From: Spirosoma panaciterrae DSM 21099
GTDB lineage: Bacteria > Bacteroidota > Bacteroidia > Cytophagales > Spirosomataceae
DNA: 64,000 bases
Assembly: GCF_000374025.1 (NCBI RefSeq)
Contig: NZ_KB893172.1
Span: forward strand, 616,879-680,878
Direction: 5' to 3'
The translations under genes and the position numbers were made by a program. How positions within the stretch are numbered: position 1 is the first letter of the stretch; every line of letters starts with the position of its first letter. This document shows positions 41,044 through 50,942 of this stretch, in pieces. The notes under the pieces were generated by a model. It was not told where the DNA came from and ran no database searches. It worked only from the letters and a program-made list of their open reading frames with translations.

Positions 41044-41781
41044 ATGACAAACCTGCTTTTCCCTACCGACTTTTCAACCAATACGATAGCTGCTCAGGAA
41101 TGGGTGCGACTGTTTGCCCATAAAACGGGGGCTACGGTCATCTTGCTGCATGTTTATCAACCTATGGTTCCCGATACCACCTTTCCAACGGTTGGCGGTA
41201 TTAGTGATCCGGGGCTGGGCGCTGTGGCTGCCGTGGAACTGGAAGATTTAAGCCGACAGCGACTGAATGAACTGGCCAATACATTACGGGCTGACGGGTT
41301 GTCGGTTGAGGCAGACTGGCGAATTGGGTTGGTGGACGACAGTATTCTGGAAGCCGCTCGTGAGCACTCGGCCGATTTAATCGTGATGGGCCGAAGTGAT
41401 TTAAGCACCTTCTTCGACCGGCTGGCTGGAAGTGCCGTTTCCGATGTGGCCAGCGAAGCCCGATGCCCCGTATTGATCGTGCCAACTACGGACCAGGGTG
41501 AGGCTATTCGGCCCGTGCAGGTGCGTACGATCGTATACGCCATGCAACCACAAACAACGCGGGCACGGGTAGAAGACCAGACCGAATCGCTGGTAGATGC
41601 CTTTGGAGCTGAGTTGCTGATTGTAACTGACGATAAGCTCGATACCGTTCATGCCGATCTGTTTGTTATTCAGTTATACCAGCAAGGCGGTTTTCTGGAT
41701 AAGCTGTTGCATCCCAATCCTGTTGCGTCGCTGATCGAGAAGTCGGACGTTCCTGTGCTGGTTTACCATCAGCCCGAATAG
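41044..41781 (+). CDS. universal stress protein family
   Basis: A 245-residue protein. The first half is a full UspA domain: LLFPTDFSTNTIAAQEW, VILLHVY, ADLIVMGRSD and ARCPVLIVPT, with the nucleotide-loop Gly residues less clear. The second half is a degenerate UspA repeat ending DVPVLVYH. Tandem UspA proteins are cytosolic stress-survival factors. It has no signal peptide. Confidence 0.85.
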   Translation: MTNLLFPTDFSTNTIAAQEWVRLFAHKTGATVILLHVYQPMVPDTTFPTVGGISDPGLGAVAAVELEDLSRQRLNELANTLRADGLSVEADWRIGLVDDSILEAAREHSADLIVMGRSDLSTFFDRLAGSAVSDVASEARCPVLIVPTTDQGEAIRPVQVRTIVYAMQPQTTRARVEDQTESLVDAFGAELLIVTDDKLDTVHADLFVIQLYQQGGFLDKLLHPNPVASLIEKSDVPVLVYHQPE

Positions 41782-42011
41782 AGTAGGGAGTGGCTGAGAG
41801 TGTAAGATGACTACTTCGCCTTGGTAATCCATATGGCATTGTGCCTGCTTATGCCTTTTAGTAAATATAAAGTATCTATTTCTGGAATCGGGGGTCTAAC
41901 AGATGAATGCTAGCGCAAAAGATAATTCTGGTTGTTTGATCTGATAAAGAGTATTAAACATCTACATGCCGATGCGCTGCTGATTGCCTTACATAGTAAC
42001 CTGATCCACGC

Positions 42012-42998
42012 ATGTCATCGAATCAACCTCTACCGCTTGTTACTATTTGCGACAATAGGTTTGTCCTCTTAGTAGCCGCGTTACTCAAATCGATTGAAAT
42101 CAACCTGTCAGCACCTGCTCAATTTGATCTTTATCTGGTCAATGATGGTATCGATTCGGCAAACCGGGAGAAACTGCTACAGTCTATAAATCCAGCGGTT
42201 TTTAACGTACATTGGTTAACCATCGATGAAGCCGTGCCAGCCGGTATGGCTTTGCCCATCGACCAGTCTACGTTTCCTCTAAATGTCTATGTTCGGCTGT
42301 TTATCCCGTTTTTTATTCCGCAGCACCTAACCAGAGTTGTGTATCTGGATGTAGATATGATTGCTCACCAGGACATTACCGCCTTATGGACAATCGATCT
42401 GGGGGATAAACTGCTGGGGGCTGTACGCGATCGGGCCGAATTGATTAGTAGCTCATGGGGAGGCTACCAAAATTATCGTGAACTGGGTTTACATCCGCAA
42501 ACTCCCATTTTTAATTCGGGATTGTTGGTGATTGATCCCATTCGCTGGCGAAAGCAGCACATCACTGAGCGGGTACTGACATGCCTCGCGCAGAATGCCA
42601 AATATGCGGTATTTGCTGATCAGTATGGGTTGAATGTTGTTCTGGCGAATCAGTGGTTCGAACTCGATAGGCGTTGGAACGCCTACGCACAAAGCGATGA
42701 AGCCGATCCGTATGTGATTCATTTTACAGGAACAAAGCCTATTTATCGCACTTACACGTTTAATAAAGCCTATCAGGAGGAGTTCTTTTCATATTTGAAC
42801 CAGACCGCCTGGCGAGGCTATACACCCGTTAGCGGTTGGCATCATGTGCTGCTCAAGCAAAGCCGCAAAGTGGGCAAACGATTCTATCATCTGATCGATC
42901 GACTGAACCCATTTAAGAGCGCCAAAGAAAGACAGAACCAGCAAGTGGTTCGTATGAATTACCTCGGCAAACGGAATGATCCTGTAGCGGCCTGCTGA
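42012..42998 (+). CDS. glycosyltransferase family 8
   Basis: A 328-residue GT8 enzyme with the metal-binding DxD in RVVYLDVDMIAHQD near residue 118, NSGLLVIDPIRWR near 168 and the C-terminal VIHFTGTKPI with the family's H-x-x-G. It transfers a hexose from a nucleotide sugar, probably onto lipopolysaccharide or capsule. No other polysaccharide genes are near. A 230-base upstream gap holds no recognisable feature. Confidence 0.85.
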   Translation: MSSNQPLPLVTICDNRFVLLVAALLKSIEINLSAPAQFDLYLVNDGIDSANREKLLQSINPAVFNVHWLTIDEAVPAGMALPIDQSTFPLNVYVRLFIPFFIPQHLTRVVYLDVDMIAHQDITALWTIDLGDKLLGAVRDRAELISSSWGGYQNYRELGLHPQTPIFNSGLLVIDPIRWRKQHITERVLTCLAQNAKYAVFADQYGLNVVLANQWFELDRRWNAYAQSDEADPYVIHFTGTKPIYRTYTFNKAYQEEFFSYLNQTAWRGYTPVSGWHHVLLKQSRKVGKRFYHLIDRLNPFKSAKERQNQQVVRMNYLGKRNDPVAAC

Positions 42999-43124
42999 TT
43001 GGGAGGTGTGATTGAGTTCGTCCTGTTCGTTTTCTCCGAAGGCTGTAGGCACATTCTTCCGAAAAAATTGCCAGACGTGGATCAATATCGCCTGGGTAAA
43101 CGGACGGATAGTCATTGGGATGAT

Positions 43125-43601
43125 TTATGGGTTTACGGCGCGACAGGTTGGCTGGTGATGAACCGGGAAATTACAGGAATTGGCAATGAAGCAAAGCTGA
43201 TTGGCCTTTTGATGAAGCGCATTGGCTTTCTCAACCATCGACGCATCGGCCACCACGACCGACGGATACAATGTAACCTCCGTAAAATGGCCTCCTCCAT
43301 CGGCGGTTTCGACCATCGTACCTTTAGCCGTATCGGTATAGTCGACTACCACAACGCCTGCATCCGTACATACATGCAGATACCAGAGCATATGGCAGGT
43401 AGATAGGGAAGCCACTAATAATTCTTCCGGGTTATAGCGGGTTTTATCGCCCCGAAAAGCCGGGTCCGATGAACCGGGAATGTCGGGCTTGTTGGCTGCC
43501 GAGATCACATGCGATCGTTCGTATCCCCGATAACCACTGGTGCCCTCGCCGGTGTTTCCCGTCCAGGTAGTCTTGATTTCGTATTGATGTTGTTTCGCCA
43601 T
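43125..43601 (-). CDS. OsmC-family peroxide-reducing protein
   Basis: A 158-residue OsmC/Ohr-like protein: RYNPEELLVASLSTCHMLWY carries the first conserved Cys and LCFIANSCNFPV near the end supplies candidate partners. Family members reduce organic hydroperoxides with a Cys pair. The first four codons of the longer frame (MTIV) are dropped in favour of MAKQHQYEI. Single minus-strand gene, convergent with GT8. Confidence 0.85.
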   Translation of the reverse strand: MAKQHQYEIKTTWTGNTGEGTSGYRGYERSHVISAANKPDIPGSSDPAFRGDKTRYNPEELLVASLSTCHMLWYLHVCTDAGVVVVDYTDTAKGTMVETADGGGHFTEVTLYPSVVVADASMVEKANALHQKANQLCFIANSCNFPVHHQPTCRAVNP

Positions 43602-43717
43602 AACAATGGTCATTCAGTGGTTGTTAGGTTGTTTTTTGGTAGTCATTCAGTATGATTCGGTTAACCATTAGTGACAATTGAATGGCCATCAATAACCCCT
43701 GTACGACGATCAAATGA

Positions 43718-44059
43718 CTAGTTATTTTTTTCGCCACCAATAGGGCCATAAAATAATACCCAGGTGGCAAAATCATCGGTAAAATTCTCGAATCGGTGTT
43801 CTACCCCCGCCGGAACGAAAAGCAGGTCGCCCGATTTTACAGACATTTTACGACCTGCATAATCGAATGTACCGTTACCCGAGGTGATCACATACACCTC
43901 ATCGCGCTCATGAGGTTGCTGCTTGTCGATCCGATCAGGCTTGTAGTATTCAACCACCAAGCTACCATGCCGGAATAATTCGACAAATTCGGTAGAAACC
44001 GTTTTGAGTTGACGAACGCCATCTTCGGGCGAAAACAAGATGTTGGTTAGTTGAGTCAT
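43718..44059 (-). CDS. cupin-domain protein
   Basis: A 113-residue single cupin. PHERDEVYVITSGNGTFDY and GDLLFVPAGVEHRFENF give the two cupin motifs with His/Glu metal ligands. Function is unknown; such small cupins may be isomerases or sensors. An earlier start at 44089 would overlap the upstream LysE gene by four bases (ATGA), showing in any case that the two are coupled. It is the last gene of the PNPOx-LysE-cupin operon. Confidence 0.8.
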   Translation of the reverse strand: MTQLTNILFSPEDGVRQLKTVSTEFVELFRHGSLVVEYYKPDRIDKQQPHERDEVYVITSGNGTFDYAGRKMSVKSGDLLFVPAGVEHRFENFTDDFATWVLFYGPIGGEKNN

Positions 44060-44085
44060 ACACGATTCTGATTTGCTGAGATAAC

Positions 44086-44730
44086 TCATTTCCCTTTATC
44101 AATAGCCATCCGAACGGCAAGGCTAGTCAAAATACTGGCCATCAGCCATTTCTGGAGCTTAATATAAGACGGACGAGCTTGAAACCAACGGGCCATCCGA
44201 GCTGCCGACAAGACAATTAGTAGATTGACGGTCGCGCTGATGAGCAGTTGGGTAATGCCTAACTGAACATTCTGCGTCCATAACGAGCCATACTCAGGGC
44301 GGGTGAATTGCGGAAAGAAGGATACATAAAATACCGCCACTTTTGGATTGAGCACATTGGTCAGAAACCCCATTCGGAAAAGCTTTCCTGTGGAATCGTG
44401 GGAGGAAGTGCCAACGACGTTTTTGACCTCAAATGGAGAAACGCTTCCCGGTTTAATAGCTTCCCAGGCCAGATACAAAAGATAGCCAACACCCAGCCAT
44501 CGCAGAAGCTCATAAACAATAGGAATCGCCATAAAAATGGCGGTAAGGCCTGCCGAAACCAGCAGAATATGCACCCAGAATCCTGTTAATACACCAGCCA
44601 ATGACACAATGCCCGCCCGTCGGCCCTGGGTGATGGAGCGGGAGATCAGGTAAATCATGTTCGGGCCGGGTGTTAAGACAAGCCCCAGAGCCGCTAAACT
44701 AAATAGCAGTAATTCGTTGATGGGTAGCAT
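44086..44730 (-). CDS. LysE/RhtB-family amino acid exporter
   Basis: A 214-residue membrane protein with about six hydrophobic segments. LGLVLTPGPNMIYLISRSI near the N-terminus is the LysE/RhtB signature, and FLTNVLNPKVAVFYVSFFPQF is the second conserved block. It exports amino acids or analogues. Middle gene of a minus-strand operon with a PNPOx-like enzyme and a cupin, divergent from a MocR-type regulator, which suggests that MocR controls it. Confidence 0.87.
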   Translation of the reverse strand: MLPINELLLFSLAALGLVLTPGPNMIYLISRSITQGRRAGIVSLAGVLTGFWVHILLVSAGLTAIFMAIPIVYELLRWLGVGYLLYLAWEAIKPGSVSPFEVKNVVGTSSHDSTGKLFRMGFLTNVLNPKVAVFYVSFFPQFTRPEYGSLWTQNVQLGITQLLISATVNLLIVLSAARMARWFQARPSYIKLQKWLMASILTSLAVRMAIDKGK

Positions 44731-44772
44731 AAGAAGTGTCTGGGCCAAGCCGGAACCTGGCCCGGATAAGTA

Positions 44773-45396
44773 TTACACAAGATAATCGGGTAATGGCAGG
44801 AGTGCATCACCCTCTTTAGGGATGGGGGTCTGACGAACGATTTTCAGGGGTACAACACCTGCCCAGGTAGGTAATTGCTCATCTTCAGGATCATCGTTGG
44901 GGCCACCCGTTCGAAGTTTAGCCGATGCCTCATTCAGCGCGAACGACAGCACGGTGGTTTTACGCATTTCGCTATCGGTAGTCGGGCGGAGGTCTTCCCA
45001 GCGACCCGGAATCAGGTGGTCGGTGATGAGTGCCAGGGCTTCCATCCGTTCGGCTTCGTCGGTCACTTTTTCGGCATTGGCAAAAATGACAACCGAGCGG
45101 TAATTGACCGAGTGATGAAAGGCCGACTTGGCCAGTACCAGCCCATCGGCCAGCATCACCGTTATGCAAACGGGCGCTCCCCGTTCGATGCTTCGGATAA
45201 AATGACTACCTACCGATCCGTGAATGTAAAGTTTATCATCTTTCCGCGCAAAAGCGGTAGGGATCGCCATCGGTTGTCCATCAATGGCGTAACTGACTGT
45301 GCAAAACAGAGCTTCGTCCAGAATCGGATGAATGGTGGCTTCATCATACTGAGCGCGTTTTGCTAGGCGGCTGGGTGTTGTGCGGTTAGTTTGCAT
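44773..45396 (-). CDS. pyridoxamine 5'-phosphate oxidase family protein
   Basis: A 207-residue FMN-binding split-barrel protein: LDEALFCTVSYAIDGQPMAI, DDKLYIHGSVGSHFIRS, VNYRSVVIFANAEKV and ITDHLIPGRWEDLRP are the markers of the PNPOx-like 'FMN-binding' group often linked to MocR regulators. True PdxH activity is doubtful because these proteins lack its typical C-terminus. First gene of the operon, divergent from the MocR gene. Confidence 0.83.
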   Translation of the reverse strand: MQTNRTTPSRLAKRAQYDEATIHPILDEALFCTVSYAIDGQPMAIPTAFARKDDKLYIHGSVGSHFIRSIERGAPVCITVMLADGLVLAKSAFHHSVNYRSVVIFANAEKVTDEAERMEALALITDHLIPGRWEDLRPTTDSEMRKTTVLSFALNEASAKLRTGGPNDDPEDEQLPTWAGVVPLKIVRQTPIPKEGDALLPLPDYLV

Positions 45397-45515
45397 ATAA
45401 GTAAAGCGGCCGGGCTGGGGTTCCAGCCTCTTGTCCGCATGGTTAAAAACAGAGCCGACGAGGGACTGGAACGTCAGCTATCTACATTACTTTTTCGAAA
45501 CAAATGTCGTTCTTT

Positions 45516-45562
45516 ACCGGACTATTGATCTCGTCCAGTTTTTAGAATCGTACTAGTCCGGT
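45516..45562. promoter_or_regulatory. candidate MocR operator (inverted repeat)
   Basis: ACCGGACTA (45516-45524) and TAGTCCGGT (45554-45562) form a perfect 9-bp inverted repeat between the divergent PNPOx and MocR genes, ending one base before the MocR start. A further GGTTCCAGCCTC / GAGGGACTGGAACG pairing lies nearer the PNPOx gene. MocR/PdxR regulators bind repeats in such divergent gaps; that these are the sites is inference. Confidence 0.45.
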
Positions 45563-45563
45563 T

Positions 45564-47054
45564 ATGCTGCCGTTCAAATCCCTTGTTCAAATCGATAAAG
45601 CCTCGACAACGCCGGTGTTTGTGCAACTGAGTAATCAACTGGGGCAACTCATACGGGCGGGTACACTGGCACCGGGGCAACGACTACCGGGTACGCGCCA
45701 ACTGGCTGACTGGCTCCAGTTGAATCGCCAGACCATTGTAGCGGCCTACGAGGAAGGAATGGCGCAGGGATGGCTCGAAAGTCGGTCGGGGAGTGGCACG
45801 TATGTAGCGACGCATTTTACCGACCTAAAGCCACTACCGCTGCTGCCTAATCAGCCCGTAGCTGTTGCCGATTCATCGCTCGATAGACCCGGATACTCAT
45901 TCGAAACAAACCTACTGCTAGTTCGGCCTTTGTTAACCTATTCGGCAGGGCTTCATCTGGACGATGGTTTTCCCGATATTCGGCTGGCACCGATGGAAGA
46001 ATTAGGTCGCGCTTACCGTTCGTATTTTCGATGGGGCAATCCGCAGCAACACTTTGGCTATGCCGATACCAAAGGGCATCCACTTTTGCGGGAACAACTG
46101 TCGAACTACCTGAACGAAACTCGTGGGCTGCGTACCAAACCAGATAACATCCTGATTACGCGGGGGAGCATCATGGGCCTGCACCTGACCTGTCAGACGC
46201 TTCTGCAGGCTGGTGATGTGGTCGTAACGGGCGAAACGACCTGGTTCGGGGCCACCATAAACATTCGCAAAACGGGGGGGGCGATCCAAACCGTTCCCGT
46301 CGATCAGCATGGTATGGATGTAGATGCACTGGCCGATCTCTGTCAGAAACAGCAAAGCGTCGCCCGGCCCATCCGGATGGTCTTTGTGACTCCCCATCAT
46401 CATTACCCGACAACCGTAACCTTACGCGCTGATCGACGGGTGAGGTTGCTGCAACTGGCTGAACAGTATGGGTTTGCGATTCTGGAAGATGATTACGACT
46501 ATGATTTTCATTACCTCAGTCGACCGATATTGCCGCTGGCCAGTGCCGATCAGCGGGGCATGGTCGTTTATGTGGGATCGTTGACCAAATCGGTGGCGCC
46601 CGCTTTTCGCATCGGGTACGTCGTAGCACCAACAGCCTTGATCGATGCGCTGGCTCAACTCCGACGCATCATTGACCGACAGGGCGACCCCATGCTCGAA
46701 TTTGCCATCGGACAGTTGTTTAAAACGGGTGATCTGAAACGCCATTTCCGGAAATCGCTCCGGGCCTACCATACCCGACGAGACCATTTTTGTGATTTGC
46801 TCTCAACCGAACTGAAGGATGTAGTTCAGTTTACGAAACCCGATGGTGGAATGGCCGTCTGGACAACTTTCGATTCATCCATCGATATGGATGCGCTGGC
46901 CCTTCGGGCGAGTCGGCAGGGGCTATCGATGGCTAGTGGGACCTTCCATAATCCGCCGGGTCAACAGCTCAACGGCACACGGTTAGGCTTTGCGTCGAGT
47001 ACCGACGATGAACTGGAACAAAGTGTAGCCGTTCTGAAGAAAGTGCTTGAGTAG
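45564..47054 (+). CDS. MocR-type (GntR-HTH plus aminotransferase) regulator
   Basis: A 496-residue fusion. The GntR winged helix at residues 12-75 (LGQLIRAGTLAPGQRLPGTR, then LNRQTIVAAYEEG) is joined to a fold-type I aminotransferase domain with GDVVVTGETTWFGAT, LEDDYDYDF and the PLP-lysine in VGSLTKSVAPAFRIGY near residue 341. MocR proteins sense PLP or amino compounds and control vitamin B6 or amino-compound genes. The divergent PNPOx/LysE/cupin operon is the probable target. Confidence 0.9.
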   Translation: MLPFKSLVQIDKASTTPVFVQLSNQLGQLIRAGTLAPGQRLPGTRQLADWLQLNRQTIVAAYEEGMAQGWLESRSGSGTYVATHFTDLKPLPLLPNQPVAVADSSLDRPGYSFETNLLLVRPLLTYSAGLHLDDGFPDIRLAPMEELGRAYRSYFRWGNPQQHFGYADTKGHPLLREQLSNYLNETRGLRTKPDNILITRGSIMGLHLTCQTLLQAGDVVVTGETTWFGATINIRKTGGAIQTVPVDQHGMDVDALADLCQKQQSVARPIRMVFVTPHHHYPTTVTLRADRRVRLLQLAEQYGFAILEDDYDYDFHYLSRPILPLASADQRGMVVYVGSLTKSVAPAFRIGYVVAPTALIDALAQLRRIIDRQGDPMLEFAIGQLFKTGDLKRHFRKSLRAYHTRRDHFCDLLSTELKDVVQFTKPDGGMAVWTTFDSSIDMDALALRASRQGLSMASGTFHNPPGQQLNGTRLGFASSTDDELEQSVAVLKKVLE

Positions 47055-47179
47055 GGGCGAGGTATACCCTGGAATTTACTGGCCATTCACTAATCTTTCG
47101 AAACGCTTTTCAGAGGAAAGCGAGCTGAGTTTTCGGCTACGTGAGTATATTACGACTTAACCTTCTTCCATTAGAATCC

Positions 47180-48109
47180 GTGATCATTTATCAGGCTAAA
47201 GATTGGGCAGGCGCCCTACGGCATTTCCATACGAGTTATAGCATTCAGGTCTTGTTACGGCGGGTGGGCTTTGTCAGTGTTTACGGAGTTTTGCTCACGC
47301 TGGTCGATCAGCACGTTATAGATGTTCACTTACCCTTCGACGGTACCCTGTTTTCCCTATTGGGCATCACCCTCAGCTTACTGCTGGTTTTTCGTACCAA
47401 TACCGCCTATGATCGGTTCTGGGAGGGTCGTCGGCAATGGGGAGCCCTGGTCAATTATAGCCGAAACCTGGCCGTTTTGCTCGATTCGCTGCTGCCCGAC
47501 GAGGCTACCGCCAACCGTACCTATTTCGCCCGTTCCCTGTCCAACTTTGCGCTGGCACTGAAAGGCCATTTACGGGCTGGTGTAGATTTTGCCGAACTGG
47601 ATGATACGGACAATGGCAATGAAGGTCAATCATTATCTCAATATACTCACGTTCCGAGTCGGATTGCTGCGTTGATCCTTCGCCGGACCCAGGCATTGCG
47701 TCAGGACAATCTTGTGAACGATGCCGACCTGATCACGATTCGGCTCTATCATCAGGCATTGCTCGACATAACCGGGGCCTGCGAACGCATCAAAAAAACA
47801 CCGATTCCGTTCTCATATAGCTTTTTTATTAAGCTATTCATTACGGTCTATGTGTTGCTGATTCCGTTCGTTCTGGTAAAATCGTATGGGTATTTTGCCA
47901 TACCGGCCACTACCCTGGCTGCCTATGCATTGATCGGGATTGAGATGATTGGCGACGAAATCGAAGAACCATTCGGTCTGGATTGCAACGACCTTCCCCT
48001 TAACCAGATCGCCCAGACCATTCGCCGAAATATGCATGAGATTTTGGGCGTACCCCCTCTGACCAGCGAAGCCCCCAAACAGGAAGTCGACTTCATAAAA
48101 GTCAATTAA
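47180..48109 (+). CDS. bestrophin-like (UPF0187) channel protein
   Basis: A 309-residue membrane protein: VFRTNTAYDRFWEGRRQWGALVN is the diagnostic bestrophin segment, with IPIP-like VLLIPFVLVKSYGYF, GDEIEEPFGLDCNDLPLN near the end and about four membrane helices. Bacterial bestrophins form pentameric ion channels. GTG at 47180 (VIIYQAKDW) is preferred; a GTG 13 codons upstream is also in frame. A hairpin CCTGTCCG/CGGACAGG at 48145-48164 lies downstream. Confidence 0.87.
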   Translation: MIIYQAKDWAGALRHFHTSYSIQVLLRRVGFVSVYGVLLTLVDQHVIDVHLPFDGTLFSLLGITLSLLLVFRTNTAYDRFWEGRRQWGALVNYSRNLAVLLDSLLPDEATANRTYFARSLSNFALALKGHLRAGVDFAELDDTDNGNEGQSLSQYTHVPSRIAALILRRTQALRQDNLVNDADLITIRLYHQALLDITGACERIKKTPIPFSYSFFIKLFITVYVLLIPFVLVKSYGYFAIPATTLAAYALIGIEMIGDEIEEPFGLDCNDLPLNQIAQTIRRNMHEILGVPPLTSEAPKQEVDFIKVN

Positions 48110-48144
48110 TAGGGGTTGCTGCCCCTGTCCGCTTCGGGACGAAA

Positions 48145-48164
48145 CCTGTCCGCTTACGGACAGG
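48145..48164. repeat. short hairpin between bestrophin and permease genes
   Basis: CCTGTCCG / CGGACAGG, 8 bp with loop CTTA, inside a stretch of repeated CCTGTCCGCTT units. There is no T-run directly after it, so a terminator call is uncertain. Confidence 0.4.
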
Positions 48165-48271
48165 CTCAACCTGAGCATGATGGCGTAAAAGGCTTTTTTA
48201 GCCAGTATAAGACTGTTTTTATTTCTGGCAATTGATTTGTACGATAAAATATAGACTAATGATTTAGTACT

Positions 48272-50938
48272 ATGCGTCGATCACCACCGCGCTGGGTTGA
48301 GCAGCTACTGATCTGGCTACATCCATCCGAAACCCTGGAAGAAGTACAGGGCGATCTGGACGAACTCTACACCTACTGGTATCAGCGGGCGGGTGAGCCA
48401 CAGGCTAGTTTGCGATACGTGCTGAATGTAATTTCGGCTGTTCCTCCCTTCGTTCGGTGCCGACGTTCACAGTCAAGTGAATACCCACAACCCTCATCAC
48501 TCCATCCGTCTATGGTATCGAATTATCTCAAAATTGCGCTGCGTACACTCTGGCGAAGTAAAGGTCATGTCGCCATCAACGTGGTTGGGCTGGCGGTAGC
48601 CTTCTGTATCTGTACGTTTTTGTTCCTGACGAGCTATTTGCAACTCACCTTCGATTCGTTTCACGAGGATGGCGACCAGCTTTTTCAAACCTATTTTTTC
48701 TCGAACGACCCTGAAAAACCCAGCAAATCGGGCACCATGCCCCTGGCGTTACTGCCCGCGTTAAAAGCTGATTTCCCCGAACTGGAAGCCGGAGCCCAGG
48801 TGGTTCAGGGCCGGAAAAGTCTGGTCGAATACAAAGGCAATTACTACGACAAGCTGATTACGCTGACCGATCCGGATTTTCTGACGATGTTTTCATTTCC
48901 GATGATCAAAGGAAGCCGTACCAGCGCCTTGCACGATCTGAGCAGTATCGTGATTAGCGAAGACATGGCCAAGGCGGTATTTGGAACCGACGACCCGATG
49001 GGAAAAACGCTATTGGTGGGCAGCAATGGCGATCAGAAGCAGTACATCGTAAGTGGTGTGCTGGCAACGCCACCCTACAACTCGTCGATTCAGTTCGATG
49101 CACTGGTCCGTGTCGAAAATATGCCGAATTATCAGGCACGAAAACAGAGTTGGTACGACAATTCACATCGGGTATTTCTCAAATTACCGGCTCAGGTTAG
49201 TCAGGCCACATTTGAAGCACGACTGAAACCTTTCGCCCAGAAATACATGGCTCAAAGTCTGGACAACCTGAAAAAGAAAGGCGCCAAGCCCGACAACCGG
49301 GGGGATCTATTCGCTATACGCTTGCAGAAACTAGCCAATGTACATTTTGACCGGGAGATTGATGGCAGAGGGGCACCCGTCGCCATGATTTATGTGTTGC
49401 TGGGCATTGCTTTTTTTATTCTCCTGATTGCCTGCATCAACTTTATCAATCTGAGCATTGCCCGGTCGTTTATGCGGGCGCGGGAAGTAGGGGTTCGTAA
49501 ATCGCTGGGGGCGCTGAAAACGCAGCTTTTTGTCCAGATATGGAGCGAGTCGACCCTGATTTGCCTGGCTGGTTTCAGCATTGGATTATTGCTGGCCTAC
49601 CTGCTTCTGCCCGTGTTCAATGCTTCTTTTCAAACCCGATTGGCATTACACCATCTGGTTCAGCCTGGTTTTATAGGGCTTATTGTAGGGATATTTGCGC
49701 TGGTTACCCTATTGGCGGGCGGGTATCCGGCCTGGCAGATGGCGGCCTTTAAGCCAGTCGAAGTCCTGAAAGGGAAAATCTCGCTCAAACGACCGGGCTT
49801 TCTGCGCAATTCGCTGATCGTGACCCAGTTCTCACTGTCGAGTTTGCTGGCCTGTGCCACCATCATTGCCCTGCAGCAGGTCGATTTTCTGCGTGAGCAG
49901 CCGCTAGGTTTTCAGAAAGAGCAGGTCATCAGTATTCCGGTGGGCAATCAGGTGAACGGGAGGCAGGTACTGCAACGGATGCGAAATGTACTGGCGTCGG
50001 ACCCTACGGTGCTGGCCATAACGGGCACTGACATCAATCTGGGTCGGGGAAAAGACCGGGTGAGTTCGCGAAGCAGCGTTGGGTTTACCTTCAAAGGCCG
50101 GGAAATAAGCTCCGACCTGCTGCTCGTCGATTATGACTACTTCAAAACATTGAATATGAAGCTGCTGGCTGGGCGGGATTTTAATCCAGCCTATGCTGCC
50201 GATTCAGTAAACCGGGTCGTTGTTACGGCCAGTATGGCGAAGCTGCTGGGCGAAAAAAATCCCGTTGGCTCGTTCTACCACGATGATGCCGATACATCGG
50301 GAGCCCAAACTCAGATTATTGGTGTGGTTCCTGATTTTCATCTCTACTCGCTGGCCGATCAGAACAGACCGATCACCATACACATTGCTCATGCTGAACC
50401 AATTCGGTACATTTTTGTACGGGTATCGCCCCAAAGTCTGGCCAGTTCGATGGACCGGATGAAGCAGGTCTGGAAAGAAATAGCCCCCCAGTCGGAGTTT
50501 ATGGGTTCGTTTCTGGATGAGAACGTCGATGCCTGGTACCAAAGTGAGGAGATGCTGTCGCGGGTGTTTAGTCTGGCGTCGGGGGTCGCTATTCTGCTGT
50601 CGTGTATTGGGTTGTTTGCGATAGCGTTAATCGTCATTGAGCAGCGCACCAAAGAAATTGGTATCCGTAAGGTGATGGGGGCCAGCATTCCGGGCATTAT
50701 CGTTGTGCTGTCGCGCGATTTTGTCAAACTGGTTCTGATCGCACTTGCCATTGCGATTCCATTGGCCTGGTTTGGCATGGACAAATGGCTTTCGAGCTAT
50801 GCTTATCGAATCAACATAAGCCCCTGGGTTTTTGTGTTGGTGGGCGTGTCGGCTGTGCTGATTGCCATCGCAACGATTAGTTTCCATAGCATCAAAGCCG
50901 CGCTGGTAAATCCGGTGAAGAGTTTGCGAAGTGAGTAA
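48272..50938 (+). CDS. FtsX/MacB-like ABC transporter permease with N-terminal prefix domain
   Basis: An 888-residue inner-membrane protein. Residues 1-75 (PPRWVEQLLIWLHPSETLEE, GDLDELY) are the soluble 'permease prefix' seen on many Bacteroidota permeases. Then come two FtsX units, each with a first helix (INVVGLAVAFCICTFLFL; SLIVTQFSLSSLLACATII), a large periplasmic MacB-like domain, and three helices with the FtsX segments REVGVRKSLGALK and KEIGIRKVMGASI. About eight membrane helices. No ATPase gene is adjacent. Such proteins are very numerous in this group and probably act in mechanotransmission or peptide efflux. Confidence 0.87.
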   Translation: MRRSPPRWVEQLLIWLHPSETLEEVQGDLDELYTYWYQRAGEPQASLRYVLNVISAVPPFVRCRRSQSSEYPQPSSLHPSMVSNYLKIALRTLWRSKGHVAINVVGLAVAFCICTFLFLTSYLQLTFDSFHEDGDQLFQTYFFSNDPEKPSKSGTMPLALLPALKADFPELEAGAQVVQGRKSLVEYKGNYYDKLITLTDPDFLTMFSFPMIKGSRTSALHDLSSIVISEDMAKAVFGTDDPMGKTLLVGSNGDQKQYIVSGVLATPPYNSSIQFDALVRVENMPNYQARKQSWYDNSHRVFLKLPAQVSQATFEARLKPFAQKYMAQSLDNLKKKGAKPDNRGDLFAIRLQKLANVHFDREIDGRGAPVAMIYVLLGIAFFILLIACINFINLSIARSFMRAREVGVRKSLGALKTQLFVQIWSESTLICLAGFSIGLLLAYLLLPVFNASFQTRLALHHLVQPGFIGLIVGIFALVTLLAGGYPAWQMAAFKPVEVLKGKISLKRPGFLRNSLIVTQFSLSSLLACATIIALQQVDFLREQPLGFQKEQVISIPVGNQVNGRQVLQRMRNVLASDPTVLAITGTDINLGRGKDRVSSRSSVGFTFKGREISSDLLLVDYDYFKTLNMKLLAGRDFNPAYAADSVNRVVVTASMAKLLGEKNPVGSFYHDDADTSGAQTQIIGVVPDFHLYSLADQNRPITIHIAHAEPIRYIFVRVSPQSLASSMDRMKQVWKEIAPQSEFMGSFLDENVDAWYQSEEMLSRVFSLASGVAILLSCIGLFAIALIVIEQRTKEIGIRKVMGASIPGIIVVLSRDFVKLVLIALAIAIPLAWFGMDKWLSSYAYRINISPWVFVLVGVSAVLIAIATISFHSIKAALVNPVKSLRSE

Positions 50939-50942
50939 AGAC

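Noticed and set aside
44773-45396. True PdxH of vitamin B6 synthesis
   Set aside because: The sequence fits the broader FMN-binding PNPOx-like group associated with MocR and lacks the PdxH C-terminal signature.
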